From the NCBI GenBank assembly GCA_964438605.1, contig CAYTKT010000005.1, forward strand, positions 11,467 to 75,466: 64,000 bases of DNA. Reading direction: 5' to 3'. Positions within the stretch are counted from its first letter, which is position 1. Each line of letters begins with the position of its first letter. This document shows positions 28,601 to 36,272 of the stretch, piece by piece. The translations under genes and the position numbers were made by a program. Source of the stretch: Alangreenwoodia sp964438605. GTDB lineage: Bacteria; Bacillota; Clostridia; Peptostreptococcales; Anaerovoracaceae. Below the pieces are notes generated by a model. The model did no database searches. It saw only the letters and a list, made by a program, of their open reading frames with translations, and had not been told where the DNA came from.

Positions 28601-30642
28601 TCATAGACACCTTCAGAACCACTGATCAAAACCTGGTCATTTCCCACGATATTGCCCAAATAAAGTCCCTCATCCGCATTTTCCAAGGTATATTTACCGT
28701 CATATGGTTTTTCCTCGATCTGTTTGCCGGAAACATAGACCTTCCTTTTCGCAACTTCCATGTTTATCTCCAACACACCATCGGCATAAGTGTCATCGCC
28801 CGCAATCGTCGCTTTTACTTTATACTGACCGGCTTTCACCGGAGGTTTCGTGACCCACTTGTCTCCGCTTCCATCGACCAGACTGTATTCCACTTTAATA
28901 GTTCCGTTGCGGCCAGCCGTAAACGAAAGACTGTGAGCTTTTCCATCGTAAATAGGCCTCGTTTTGTTGTTAGGATTTTCTTTGATTACGGTCGGCGTTT
29001 TATTCGTAACTTGAATACTTGCGCTTCCTTTAACTGTTTCATAATTTTCTGTATCTTCCGGGGTAAAGGTCCATCCTTTACTTACAGTGTCTTCTTTATC
29101 CGACACGACCGGATCATGTGTATCAATTCCCTCCCATTTTAATTCACCAGGAACATCTAAAGCATGATTGGCTCCATTGGCAAATGTGCCGCTGAGTTTC
29201 GATTTACTCAGATTCTCACCGACTTTCACCCCGGTCGCCGTCACCGTACCAACCGGCTTCGCCTTGCTTACCTCGACCTTTGGAGCCGTGCCTGTTTTCC
29301 ATTCCACTTTATAGTTTCCGTTAGAACCGGCAATTTCAATCGGGTACTCGCCGCTCGCTTTCGCGCCCTGAGAAAATCCATCGCTGGTAAATGTCAAATT
29401 CGTAAGGCTGTTTTTGATTTTGTCACCCGAATCTCCCTCGACGCTCCATTTTACATCCTCCGGTCCTTTTGTTTCCCCGTAGGTTTTTTCAATATTGCTC
29501 GCATTGATTTGAATCGTTTTCGGTGTTACTTTTACCGCAAAGGTATAGGTAGCAATCCCGGAAGCGATACGGAAATGAACCGAAGCGGAATGTGTTTGGT
29601 TAGCCTCCAGATTCTGGTTAAACTTCAGAGTATAGCCGACATATCCATCCTTCGGAATATTGTATCCATTGGTCTCATCACCTGTTACTGTTTCAGGTTT
29701 TTCGTTACTTTTTTTAAGAGTAAAAACATTTGTCGTAAAATCAGGACAGCCGACGTTCTTGAGTTCCGTATTGCCGGTATTTTTCAACTGGAATTCATAT
29801 TCCTGTACACTGGTTTTTCCATATTCTACAGATTGTTCCAGCGTAAACGTCTTCGAAAAAGGGCCGTCTTTATCTCCCGTGTCGAAACTGGATTTGTCCT
29901 CCGCAGGCACTAATTCAGCCTTGACGACCGGACGGGTGCCGTACACCGGATAAAGATCAACAGTGTTATTGTCTCCATCGTCCGGAAGTTTATCCAATGC
30001 CTTGTAATTATTATTTTCCTTATCAGTATTCCAACCGATAAATTCCTTGTTTCCGTCCGTTTTGTCATTCAACTTTGGAAGAAGCAGACTGCCGGTCAAC
30101 GTTCCTGCCGTTCCGAAGATAGAAAGAACTTTATCCTCCCCCTCCTTCGGCTCAAACTCATCACCTGTATAAAGGCTCTCCTCCGAAACCGTATCCCCGT
30201 TTCCTATATGGAATTTGTACTCGATCAGAGTAATCGTCTTTTCACAGGAATCATCATCCTTGGAAACGGTTGCTGTATAGTCGCCTGGCTTGTTAAGTTC
30301 TTCCGCCTGCCAGTAATACTGAGAACCGGTGGAATTCATTCCTTCTTGCTGAACATTGTCATCTGTCAGCCCACTTTCTGGAATGGTTTTAGAATAAAAG
30401 GATTTTTCCTCTTCCGGCCCTTTGACTTCCACCTTGTATCCATTGAGCGACTTGCCACCCTTCATCGTCACGTACATGATATTTCTCGTTTCATCCTCCA
30501 CATCACGAAACGGCGCATTGTTCGCCTTAAAGGCAAAATCAATCTCTCCCCCTGAAGATGCTGCCGCATACACCGGCGACATCGGAATCATGGTCAGCGC
30601 CATGGCCATCATCAAGAGGATAGACAAAAGTTTTTTCCTCAT
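25699..30642 (-). CDS. Very large secreted surface protein with MBG/YDG-type repeats and three C-terminal SLH domains
   Basis: 1647 residues. Residues 1-26 are a signal peptide (MRKKLLSILLMMAMALTMIP, then a VYA-AA cleavage site). An InlB-like beta-repeat region (near residues 165-235) ends in a VDLYPVYG-type motif. Residues ~370-1090 hold a series of Ig-like MBG/YDG modules, marked by KTYGE and KPYDGKYTLENADEGLY-like segments. A Big_2-like bacterial Ig domain lies at ~1200-1290, then a Gly/Ser and Pro-Glu linker (PEPEPEPQPSPKPEEP). Three SLH domains end the chain (DVAGSNWFAGAVDFA, DVANGSWYTEGIAWANEHGI, SGYAADAMTWAVGAGLL), so it binds wall polysaccharide non-covalently and needs no sortase. 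AAAGGAGA precedes the ATG. A promoter with a poly-G spacer lies 80-120 bp upstream. Confidence 0.93.
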   Translation of the reverse strand: MRKKLLSILLMMAMALTMIPMSPVYAAASSGGEIDFAFKANNAPFRDVEDETRNIMYVTMKGGKSLNGYKVEVKGPEEEKSFYSKTIPESGLTDDNVQQEGMNSTGSQYYWQAEELNKPGDYTATVSKDDDSCEKTITLIEYKFHIGNGDTVSEESLYTGDEFEPKEGEDKVLSIFGTAGTLTGSLLLPKLNDKTDGNKEFIGWNTDKENNNYKALDKLPDDGDNNTVDLYPVYGTRPVVKAELVPAEDKSSFDTGDKDGPFSKTFTLEQSVEYGKTSVQEYEFQLKNTGNTELKNVGCPDFTTNVFTLKKSNEKPETVTGDETNGYNIPKDGYVGYTLKFNQNLEANQTHSASVHFRIASGIATYTFAVKVTPKTIQINASNIEKTYGETKGPEDVKWSVEGDSGDKIKNSLTNLTFTSDGFSQGAKASGEYPIEIAGSNGNYKVEWKTGTAPKVEVSKAKPVGTVTATGVKVGENLSKSKLSGTFANGANHALDVPGELKWEGIDTHDPVVSDKEDTVSKGWTFTPEDTENYETVKGSASIQVTNKTPTVIKENPNNKTRPIYDGKAHSLSFTAGRNGTIKVEYSLVDGSGDKWVTKPPVKAGQYKVKATIAGDDTYADGVLEINMEVAKRKVYVSGKQIEEKPYDGKYTLENADEGLYLGNIVGNDQVLISGSEGVYENVDVGTQEVKITPGNLTGKDVNNYVLSSKSAVHAEGVINPKEVTVKVKDETELTKEYGQEAVFNISAFDADGMINGEKFAEVVNAEFMSEGAAYDAKVDDDGYDVEIEITGGNYTATNDKIENALKVEKATPVLKGEVTAECGYVNEQKTDVKVHGLYVNPYKEEMVVDGTFSLTEDDEFEDFEDDFKDEVCHWEFELTDTKNYNKPDDPAEDSRTVTVRVMKKKPVPIDVSDYNKEYTGDKIDLGLKVGENGEIGFETKIEYAPIESEAWVVGLPKNAGIYKVRITAYAGDESDTYADNSVDIKAVVEKVKNYGTEPVFNGYEGQVLGTISGPTSMSGVKNETVTGTFHWYEPDTVITKDGESYAWTFTPNDTPNDQNYDILHKSSVVNLKTDDREIPATIYNLPEGYADYAVLALNGSELKEGDTVGFYRNGSPVSAPVTIGDADIKSSLIVELDENALTREAGRITVQLQGEKKKAQTVSYPAEVGSEIADVDVYVNESVTISSDKNAKVTVDNAEIAKVDGAKITGLKVGTARATVTAVYDHPDSGNHSGEKITITRTITVTVSNRPSSGGSSSGGGGSGGGSAAKPEPEPEPQPSPKPEEPLLTPETTVSGNEAKAEITEDTVTSGIEAAKSANSENLTVAPEAKDGADKMTVELPKSSMGDIADAGLNLTVETDAADVTLPTASLEELNTSDGGKVSVSVEKKEDGTTGIEVAVDGNKIDSLKGGLKAKLPVVGDGNVLVIVEPDGTETVVKKSVVDAGYIDALLDGSCSVKVKDNRKAFDDVAGSNWFAGAVDFASSHDLFQGVADKTFAPKEAMTRGMLSTVLWRLEDEESATATDMFSDVANGSWYTEGIAWANEHGIVTGYGGGAFGPNDNITREQLATMLWRYAGVMNMDMTAKGNLGRFSDSGAISGYAADAMTWAVGAGLLEGSDTGLLNPDGSATRAEVATIMQRMIRLMVK

Positions 30643-30733
30643 AAGAATCTCCTTTCCTCACTATATAACTTATAACCCATCTCCCTCAAATACCTTAAGA
30701 GCGACATAGATTAGGAAACAATATTTTTTTGTT

Positions 30734-30764
30734 ATTTTACCACCCCCCCCCCCTAGAAAATCAA
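30734..30764 (-). promoter_or_regulatory. Candidate phase-variable promoter of the SLH protein: poly-G run in the -35/-10 spacer
   Basis: On the minus strand, TTGATT (30764-30759) and TAAAAT (30739-30734) are 19 bp apart, and the spacer contains 11 consecutive G (30753-30743). Loss of two G would give the optimal 17-bp spacing. The start codon is about 92 bp further on. Slipped-strand change of such a tract is a known way to switch promoter strength in other bacteria; here it is inference. Confidence 0.55.
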
Positions 30765-31076
30765 CGCCTTCCCGGCCTCTTCATCCCTTATTCTCAGCCA
30801 TTTTGATTCGCTTCCTAGCTCATTTGTCCCTATTTTTCTACGTTAAATTCATACCTCTTTTTAACGTTTTCAAAAAACTCTTGGCAAAACGCCTTTCCCA
30901 TGCAGCCCACCCCGTATGCGCAGAATAGTCCCTTCTGTCACGGACCGGTTCGCCATGCCAAAGCGCCGTATTCGCATCTTTATCGTGTAAAATTTCGTAC
31001 AATATTAACGCCATTTAAAATGAAAACACATTGAAATCAATATATTTTTACGCCTTGAAAAAAATTTTTTAAAAAA
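30765..31076. other. Divergent intergenic region before hsp20
   Basis: No gene. AT-rich towards 31077, where the CIRCE element begins. Confidence 0.4.
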
Positions 31077-31103
31077 TTAGCACTCTCATGTTTAGAGTGC
31101 TAA
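31077..31103. promoter_or_regulatory. CIRCE operator (HrcA binding site)
   Basis: Perfect TTAGCACTC-N9-GAGTGCTAA: arms 31077-31085 and 31095-31103. CIRCE binds the HrcA heat-shock repressor and usually controls groESL or dnaK operons. Here it lies about 275 bp upstream of hsp20. Confidence 0.95.
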
Positions 31104-31133
31104 TCGATTGGTTATATATATGGTGTAAGAAAA

Positions 31134-31205
31134 AGAACTCAAAAAGAGTTCTCCAAACTCTCCTTTCGACGCGCGGGGAAGGAGGGCATGAAAATTAAAA
31201 AATAA
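31134..31205 (+). promoter_or_regulatory. hsp20 leader: hairpin and possible 5-codon upstream ORF
   Basis: A hairpin AGAACTC-AAAAA-GAGTTCT (31134-31152) is followed by a strong GGAAGGAGG and an ATG at 31188 opening the tiny frame MKIKK, stop at 31203-31205. The ribosome binding site is as good as that of hsp20 itself. The frame could be a leader peptide or a 5' translation-stabilising element. Confidence 0.4.
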
Positions 31206-31377
31206 AAACAACACGAAAGGACTGCACAGGTAAAGATTTCACTTAAACCGAAAAAACTACTTCCATGCAACTTATTCAATGTGCAGAAATACGGGCAGAC
31301 TACAAATCAACCTGCATAAAACGTTCTCCTTTCGGAAATAACAATATCACAGACTAAAAATAAGAAGGAGGTACATT

Positions 31378-31821
31378 ATGTTATCTTTAACACCGAGAGC
31401 TAATTTAGGATTGACTGGTTTTGACTTTTTCGACGATATGTTTTCTCATCCGTTTTTCAGAAATACGGGCCGCGATATGCAGATACCTTCGATGAAAACA
31501 GATATTCAGGAAAAAGACGGCATGTATCTGCTGGATATGGACCTTCCCGGTTATGAGAAGGAAAATATCAAGGTCGAGTTAAACAACGGCTATCTTACGA
31601 TTTCCGCCAGCAGAAATTCCAGCACTGACGAATCCAACGATGAGACAGGTTTCGTATACCGGGAAAGAAGCACCGGTGAATGTAGACGCAGCTTCTATGT
31701 CGGCGATTCTATCCGCGAGGAGGATATTAAGGCCGCTTACAACAACGGCACCCTGTCTGTAACATTCCCGAAAGAAGCGCCGCAGCAGATTGACGAAAAG
31801 AAATATATCGCCATCGAGTAA
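31378..31821 (+). CDS. Hsp20/alpha-crystallin small heat-shock protein
   Basis: ATP-independent holdase chaperone that binds unfolding proteins. 147 residues; the alpha-crystallin domain spans ~40-140 and shows DIQEKDGMYLLDMDLPGYEK, ENIKVELNNGYLTISASR, and the AAYNNGTLSVTFPKE block with the conserved A-x-x-x-N-G-x-L motif. AAGGAGG precedes the ATG. The upstream CIRCE implies repression by HrcA at normal temperature; many hsp20 genes are under other control, so CIRCE on it is worth noting. A strong terminator follows at 32011-32060. Confidence 0.95.
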   Translation: MLSLTPRANLGLTGFDFFDDMFSHPFFRNTGRDMQIPSMKTDIQEKDGMYLLDMDLPGYEKENIKVELNNGYLTISASRNSSTDESNDETGFVYRERSTGECRRSFYVGDSIREEDIKAAYNNGTLSVTFPKEAPQQIDEKKYIAIE

Positions 31822-32245
31822 TTTGATTCAAATCACGAAGTGTGCAGGAAGCGGCAGAGCAGCGGACACACACCGCACCATAAAATGGTGAAAGCGCAGA
31901 AAAGCAGAAAATCAAAAAGCCGGGCGAAGCCGGTTAAAAAAGCCACAATGTAAATAAAGAACATCGAACAAACAGAAATACGAAACACACCATCAGGAAA
32001 TGTACTGCAAAACATCAACTGCGGAAAGACCCGTGAGGTCTTTCCGCAGTTGATGTTTTTATATAGTTTTATATAATAAAGTTTAAATTATATTTGTTCA
32101 ATTTATCTAAATTATTTAAAATAGCTTCTTTTTTGATTTTTTATCAGGCAATGAAAATGATCGCACCACCGCAAGCACGAGCCCATACAAGCATTAACAT
32201 GACGACAGCCACACATTTTCATCCCGTTTATCCTGCCTCCGTTTT
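31822..32245. other. Convergent intergenic region after hsp20
   Basis: No supported gene. Contains the hsp20 terminator; the rest (32060-32245) is AT-rich filler before the flavodoxin stop codon. Confidence 0.5.
32011..32060 (+). terminator. Strong terminator of hsp20
   Basis: Perfect 21-bp stem (32011-32031 with 32037-32057) starting AACATCAACTGCGGAAAGAC, loop CGTGA, ending in a T-run. The longest perfect terminator stem in the window. Confidence 0.85.
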
Positions 32246-32671
32246 TTATGCGGCAAGCGCCTTTCCCATTTTTTCACATGCATTCTTTTCCGCCTCACCC
32301 GGAGATTCGTTGCATATGACGCTGGCGCAAACGAGCAGCGCTCCGGCACTGATGCAGACATCTTCCCAATTTCTCATCCATTCGCCATCGCCCCATCCGT
32401 AAGAGCCGAACAAGGCAATCTTTTTGCCTTTCAGACCACCCGCGCAGCCGGAAAACATCGGCTCAAACACATCAGGCTCCAGTTGTTCGGAACCCATAGA
32501 CGGACAGCCGAAAGCGACTGCGTCAAACCGGTCAAGCATAGAACCGTCAAAATCGGCCGCCTCAAACAACGCCGTTTCAGCTCCTGCCTGCTTCGCGCCC
32601 GCTTCCACCTTTTCCGCCATCGTCTGTGTATTTCCGGTTCCGCTCCAATAAACTACTGCTACTTTGTTCAT
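32246..32671 (-). CDS. Flavodoxin
   Basis: Small FMN electron carrier of 141 residues. The FMN-phosphate loop is VVYWSGTGNTQTMAE at the N-terminus, the isoalloxazine-stacking region is FGCPSMGSEQLE near residue 57, and FGSYGWGDGEW near residue 88 is also typical. The ATG at 32671 follows GGAGGAG; in-frame codons upstream are not family-like. It lies downstream of the DUF3793 gene on the same strand, a pairing often seen in Clostridia. Confidence 0.93.
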   Translation of the reverse strand: MNKVAVVYWSGTGNTQTMAEKVEAGAKQAGAETALFEAADFDGSMLDRFDAVAFGCPSMGSEQLEPDVFEPMFSGCAGGLKGKKIALFGSYGWGDGEWMRNWEDVCISAGALLVCASVICNESPGEAEKNACEKMGKALAA

Positions 32672-32724
32672 TTTAAACTCCTCCCATTTTTTCTCAGGAC
32701 ACTGTTGCCGACGGTCCGGCATAT

Positions 32725-32930
32725 TCTTCCTCTCAGGATTCAGACCATCTCAGCCGTTCGCTCTCCCTCCTTTTCAAGTTCAGACTGTCCACACTTTTTC
32801 CTTTCAGGATTCAGGTTATATTCCGGCTATCCACGCTCTTTTTCAAGATACAGGCCAGATACAGGCCGCTTGCCGGCTAGCCGGCGTTTTTTTTGGGATT
32901 CGGGCCGTTTCGTTTGTCTGCGCCTCTCTC
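32725..32930. repeat. Degenerate tandem repeat between DUF3793 and flavodoxin genes
   Basis: Repeated words TTTCAGGATTCAG, TTTTCAAGTTCAG and TTTTCAAGATACAGGCC recur every 30-45 bp. GCCGGCTAGCCGGC plus T8 (32872-32894) looks like a small plus-strand terminator within it, although no plus-strand gene precedes it. Confidence 0.45.
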
Positions 32931-32938
32931 TTTCCGGC

Positions 32939-33493
32939 TCAAGCCGCCACCGTCAGTTGCCAGATGCTTTTCTTTCCCTTCATCCAGAGGTTCACATATT
33001 GTTCTTTACACTTTTTCAGCTTTGCGAACATCTTTTTTGCTTCACATTCATCACCATAAACCTTCCAGCAGTCAGAACATTTGCAGTTCTGCCCGTTATT
33101 TTTGATGAAACCGACAACATCATCCAGCGGATAGCCGAGAAAAATGCCGATTTCATGAGGAAATGCGCTGCTTTGCGCCAGACGGCGCCGCAAATGACAG
33201 AGCGCCTCATCGGGATTAAAATTGGAATAACCGTATTTTCCCAAAAATTTTCTGATTTCCGGCCGGTCAAGTTCCCGCTTCAGATGGCTGCGGCGAAAGA
33301 CGTAAATCAGCGCACTCCTGTCTGTCGTCTTCAGACAGGTCAGACTGACACCTTTGCCGCCCAGACAATGATTCCACTCATCGACCTGACGGTTGAGCAG
33401 ACACTCCTGAACAAACGGGAGGCTGAACAGACTGGCAGGTTTCAAGGAAGCCAGTGTAGGAGAACAATGTAGTACCAGATATTTTTCCAGCAT
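32939..33493 (-). CDS. DUF3793 family protein
   Basis: 184-residue protein matching the DUF3793 pattern: N-terminal LEKYLVLHCSPTLASLKPAS, middle RPEIRKFLGKYGY and PHEIGIFLGYPLDDVVGFI, and a cysteine-bearing KCSDCWKVYGDECEAKKMFA. The biochemical role is unknown; family members often sit next to flavodoxin and iron-uptake genes. GGGAGG precedes the ATG. Upstream lie two TTAG-N6-CTAA sites and two hairpins, suggesting metal-linked control. Confidence 0.85.
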   Translation of the reverse strand: MLEKYLVLHCSPTLASLKPASLFSLPFVQECLLNRQVDEWNHCLGGKGVSLTCLKTTDRSALIYVFRRSHLKRELDRPEIRKFLGKYGYSNFNPDEALCHLRRRLAQSSAFPHEIGIFLGYPLDDVVGFIKNNGQNCKCSDCWKVYGDECEAKKMFAKLKKCKEQYVNLWMKGKKSIWQLTVAA

Positions 33494-33613
33494 GATCGAA
33501 TAACCTCCCGTATTGTCGTTCTTGTCCGCACCTTTTCATTTTCGTAATGAGCGCAATAATCGCTGATACGACCGGACGTCTGCTGAATCTGAATCACGAT
33601 TAAGGATGAAAGA

Positions 33614-33680
33614 TAAAAACCGAAAAGCCGGTTAGGGTTTTCTAACCATCATCCCAAAAAATTGCGGCCGATGCCGCGTT
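33614..33680 (-). promoter_or_regulatory. DUF3793 leader with two terminator-like hairpins
   Basis: On the minus strand, GCGGC-ATCG-GCCGC is followed by AATTTTTT (about 33656-33679), and AACCG-GCTTTT-CGGTT by TTTATC (about 33616-33635). Both lie between the promoter and the gene, so they could form an attenuator. The second overlaps the downstream TTAG-N6-CTAA site. Confidence 0.4.
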
Positions 33681-33698
33681 TTTATTAGCTATTGCTAA
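33630..33698 (-). promoter_or_regulatory. Pair of TTAG-N6-CTAA sites upstream of DUF3793
   Basis: Site 1: TTAGCTATTGCTAA (33685-33698). Site 2: GGTTAGGGTTTTCTAACC (33630-33647). The TTAG-N6-CTAA layout is that of DtxR/IdeR-type iron or manganese repressor boxes. Site 1 lies just past the -10 region of the TTGACA promoter. Confidence 0.5.
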
Positions 33699-33706
33699 CT
33701 CCTATT

Positions 33707-33735
33707 AGAATGCCATATTTTAAGTCGCTTGTCAA
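33707..33735 (-). promoter_or_regulatory. Sigma-A promoter of the DUF3793-flavodoxin unit
   Basis: TTGACA at 33735-33730 (minus strand) with a weak -10 (CATTCT or the overlapping TTCTAA) 17-19 bp downstream. Confidence 0.5.
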
Positions 33736-34218
33736 GTGAAATGCGCCGTCAAATCACGGTCGCCGCCGAGAATTTCTTTTCTCACGTATCGCATTGACGC
33801 ATCGACAACGAAACGAACAACATTCCGTGAACGCAGCAGCCATTCTATCATCTTTGAACGCAGAGATTTTGGCGTCAAATAAAGAAGCAATGCTTTTCTT
33901 CCAGAAAATCCCTAAACTTCGCTGCCGGCTTCGTATAAATACTCCTGCCATCGTCGTCAGCCGTTCCGCAGCCGAACAATTCTCCCTGCTCTATCTACCT
34001 CGATGTCGAGACAGACGATTGACATAATCCTGATTTCCTTCCCTAATTATTCTATTTTTAATTTATCTGCACGCTTATCAGACCACATTTTAATATATCC
34101 GCAACGTCCGTGCGCCAGAGTTGATCTGGCCGCTTTTCTATAAAAAAGGACGCAATTTCACCAAAGCGCGAAGTTCCTGCACATATTCTGTAATTCGTAA
34201 AAGAAAGCAATCTATCAT
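33736..34218. other. Probable decayed coding sequence upstream of DUF3793
   Basis: No intact gene. On the minus strand, short protein-like stretches appear in different frames: MSIVCLDIEVDRAGRIVRL near 34025-33960, and KMIEWLLRSRNVVRFVVDAS near 33850-33800 running to a stop at about 33736. This looks like a broken gene, but I cannot name the family. Confidence 0.3.
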
Positions 34219-34247
34219 TGACATCGCTGAAAATGTAATGTATAATA
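34219..34247 (+). promoter_or_regulatory. Perfect consensus sigma-A promoter
   Basis: TTGACA (34219-34224), exactly 17 bp, TATAAT (34242-34247). Transcription would start near 34254 and run into the 78-bp repeat array, ending at the terminator near 35000. Confidence 0.7.
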
Positions 34248-34411
34248 TTGGAAAACGTCGGCAGGAAGTCGACGGAAAGATTCAGAAGAATTTTTTAAAG
34301 ATTACGGATGACATATCTGAAAATCTCTGTCCACTCCGCACCGTCGCTCGCGATTTGCGCCTGGATCATCCGGAACATGCTGCGATCCGGATTCTAAAGA
34401 TATCCGACTTT

Positions 34412-34925
34412 GGCGATACCTGCGCCAGCTGCATTTACACCGATGGCGCGTGCTTCGTCTTTTTTGGATTTGAAAGATGCACTGGCCGTGGCGATACCTG
34501 CGTCGGCTGCATTCACACCGATGGCATGTGCTTCGTCTTTTCCGGACTTGAAAGACGCACCAACTGTGGCGATACTTACATCGGCTGCATTTACGCCGAT
34601 GTCGCGTATTTCGTCTTTTTCGGATTTGAAAGATGCACCAGCTATGGCGATACCTGTGTCAGCTACATTTACGCCGATGGCGTGTACTTCGTCTTTCCCG
34701 GATTTAAAAAGACGCGCCAGCCATGGCAATACCTGTGTCAGCTGCATTTACGCCGATGGCATATGCTTCGTCTTTTCCGGACTTGAAAGACGCACCAGCT
34801 CTGGTGATACTTACATCGGCTGCATTTTTACACCGATGTCGCGTATTTCGCCTTTTCCGGATTTAAAAGATACACCAGCCGTGGAGATATCTGCGTCGAT
34901 TGTATTTACGTTGGTGGTGTGAGCC
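34412..34925. repeat. 78-bp tandem repeat array, seven copies
   Basis: Units begin at 34412, 34490, 34568, 34646, 34725, 34803 and about 34883, each starting near GGCGATACCTGCGTCGGCTG. The first four are exactly 78 bp apart; later spacings of 79 and 80 show small insertions. The unit size equals that of the unrelated pyrK array. Confidence 0.9.
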
Positions 34926-34962
34926 GGACATATATATTTGCGCTTTTTTATTATATACTACG

Positions 34963-35002
34963 AAAGTATGCCTTTCTCAGAGGAGAAGCAGCATACTTTT
35001 TT
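34963..35002 (+). terminator. Terminator after the 78-bp repeat array
   Basis: AAGTATGC (34964-34971) pairs with GCATACTT (34991-34998), with an inner CTTTCTC/GAGAAG stem, and six T follow on the plus strand. Confidence 0.65.
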
Positions 35003-35120
35003 ATTTCGGCGCACCTGTCAGATTTTCATCCGGACAACAACGGGGAACTCTAAAAAATGAGGCCCCGGATCGTTTATCACCTATAATTACTTATCATCTA
35101 TATCAAAGGAGGAAAAACGT

Positions 35121-35549
35121 ATGGCATGTTTTATCGTACCTGCCGCTGAGGCAGTTATCACAACGATTGCGACAAAAGTAATAAAATCAAGAGAGGAAAA
35201 AGCTGAAAAAATTGAACTTTCTCCCCAAAACACCGATGGCGCCGCTTTGGAAATCGCAGAATCAGTGGGAAAAATCCGCCTTTCAAGAAAGCTCAAGTGG
35301 CTTTCAAATATGCTCTGGGGCGGCTCTGTCCTATTGCTGTTTGAACACTTATGGCATGGCGAAGTCGTTGTATGGTTCCCGTTCCTGACATCTGCAGCCA
35401 CGCCGGCCGGAACGGCTGAAATGTTCAGAGAAATGGCAACAGTCGGCGTCATGATGTCCCTTCTCGTAACGGTCGTATGGCTCGGTATGGTCGCCGTGAC
35501 ATCGATAATCGAAAAAAAAGCGCTCCGCCCGCAGCCGGCGTCAAAGTAG
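35121..35549 (+). CDS. Conserved-looking small membrane protein, function unknown
   Basis: 142 residues: an N-terminal hydrophobic start (MACFIVPAAEAVITTIATKV), a charged linker, then two membrane segments around LLWGGSVLLLFEHLWHGEVV and MMSLLVTVVWLGMVAVTSII. The conserved look of FEHLWHGEVV suggests a real family, but I cannot assign a function. AAAGGAGG precedes the ATG. A second membrane protein starts 17 bp after its stop. Confidence 0.75.
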   Translation: MACFIVPAAEAVITTIATKVIKSREEKAEKIELSPQNTDGAALEIAESVGKIRLSRKLKWLSNMLWGGSVLLLFEHLWHGEVVVWFPFLTSAATPAGTAEMFREMATVGVMMSLLVTVVWLGMVAVTSIIEKKALRPQPASK

Positions 35550-35565
35550 TGGGAGGGAACGCGTC

Positions 35566-35883
35566 ATGACACTGCTGACGACAGTCTTTGCAGCGATTAT
35601 CTGTACGATTATCTGGTACCGGACGTTCCCCAAAAGTCAGATGATGGTCGGCGTCCTGTGTTGGATCTACTGGGGCGCTTCTATCATGTGGTTTGCGGAC
35701 GCCATTTTTGAATATGCCGAACTTCATGAGGCATATTTTACGCCCGCTCCGGCTGATATGCTCAACGACTTTTTCCTGGGACTGTCTGTTGTGGCGCTGG
35801 GACTGATTATCTATTTGATAATTCTGCTTGTAAAAGACCCGAAAGGCGTTATCCGCGACGTTCTTTTCAGGAAAAAAGACTGA
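35566..35883 (+). CDS. Small membrane protein, function unknown
   Basis: 105 residues with three hydrophobic segments (LLTTVFAAIICTIIWY, VGVLCWIYWGASIMWFADAI, LSVVALGLIIYLIILLV) and a basic C-terminus. GGGAGG precedes the ATG. Its close spacing to the preceding gene suggests a two-subunit membrane unit co-made from one mRNA. Function not known. Confidence 0.75.
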   Translation: MTLLTTVFAAIICTIIWYRTFPKSQMMVGVLCWIYWGASIMWFADAIFEYAELHEAYFTPAPADMLNDFFLGLSVVALGLIIYLIILLVKDPKGVIRDVLFRKKD

Positions 35884-36272
35884 GCAGCGGAAACAGAAAC
35901 AAATTAAATATATGAAATCAAACGAATCTGCTGCAAAACAATTTTTATACAAGTTTTTCCCGTTGGCCGACCTGTTGAAAACACCATTTGACGATCAGCT
36001 GATTTGCGCAGGCAAAATGCGTACATCAACCTGCCGAATAACATATTTTCAAGGCTGCGATTTGGGAAACCTTTTCTAAAACGAGCAAAAATACCAGCGC
36101 ACAAATACAGCCGGATACGAAAGTGAATCCATCAAAACAACATACCCATATCAAATACGCACCGAGCGTCATCGTCTCCGGCTGATTTGCTTTTACCAGG
36201 GCCTTTATGAAGCGGTTTCCAACTGTTCTTATTTCACGATACGGTCTTGGTCTTATAAAAAGAGAGAAACAT
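35884..36272. other. Intergenic region before larE
   Basis: No supported plus-strand gene. The minus strand of about 36026-36230 reads a hydrophobic stretch (TLGAYLIWVCCFDGFTFVSG and on) that could be a fragment of a membrane-protein gene, but it lacks a start site and family match. Confidence 0.3.

Larger units (their letters stand above)
34254..35002 (+). other. Predicted ~750-nt transcript carrying seven 78-nt repeats
   Basis: Bounded by a perfect promoter and a clear plus-strand terminator. The first ATG after the start (34308) opens a frame that meets TAA at 34395; beyond it the same frame reads 26-residue repeats such as AIPASAAFTPMACASSFPDL. The minus strand reads another regular peptide repeat (FKSGKDEAHAIGVNAADAGI). 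Base changes between copies favour the wobble position shared by these two frames, so I cannot choose a strand; a Cys-rich third frame is less likely. One-base shifts in units 5 and 7 break all frames. It may be a repeat-bearing non-coding RNA or a decayed repeat protein. Confidence 0.35.

Noticed and set aside
25699..30642. Sortase-anchored surface protein served by the SrtB at 14.2 kb
   Set aside because: The C-terminus has three SLH domains and no sorting signal or terminal hydrophobic segment.
34254..34786. Cys-rich repeat protein on the plus strand (GDTCVGCIHTDGMCFVF-type repeats)
   Set aside because: Copies swap Cys with Tyr or Arg freely, and base changes do not favour the wobble position of this frame. 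The start codon would overlap the -10 box.
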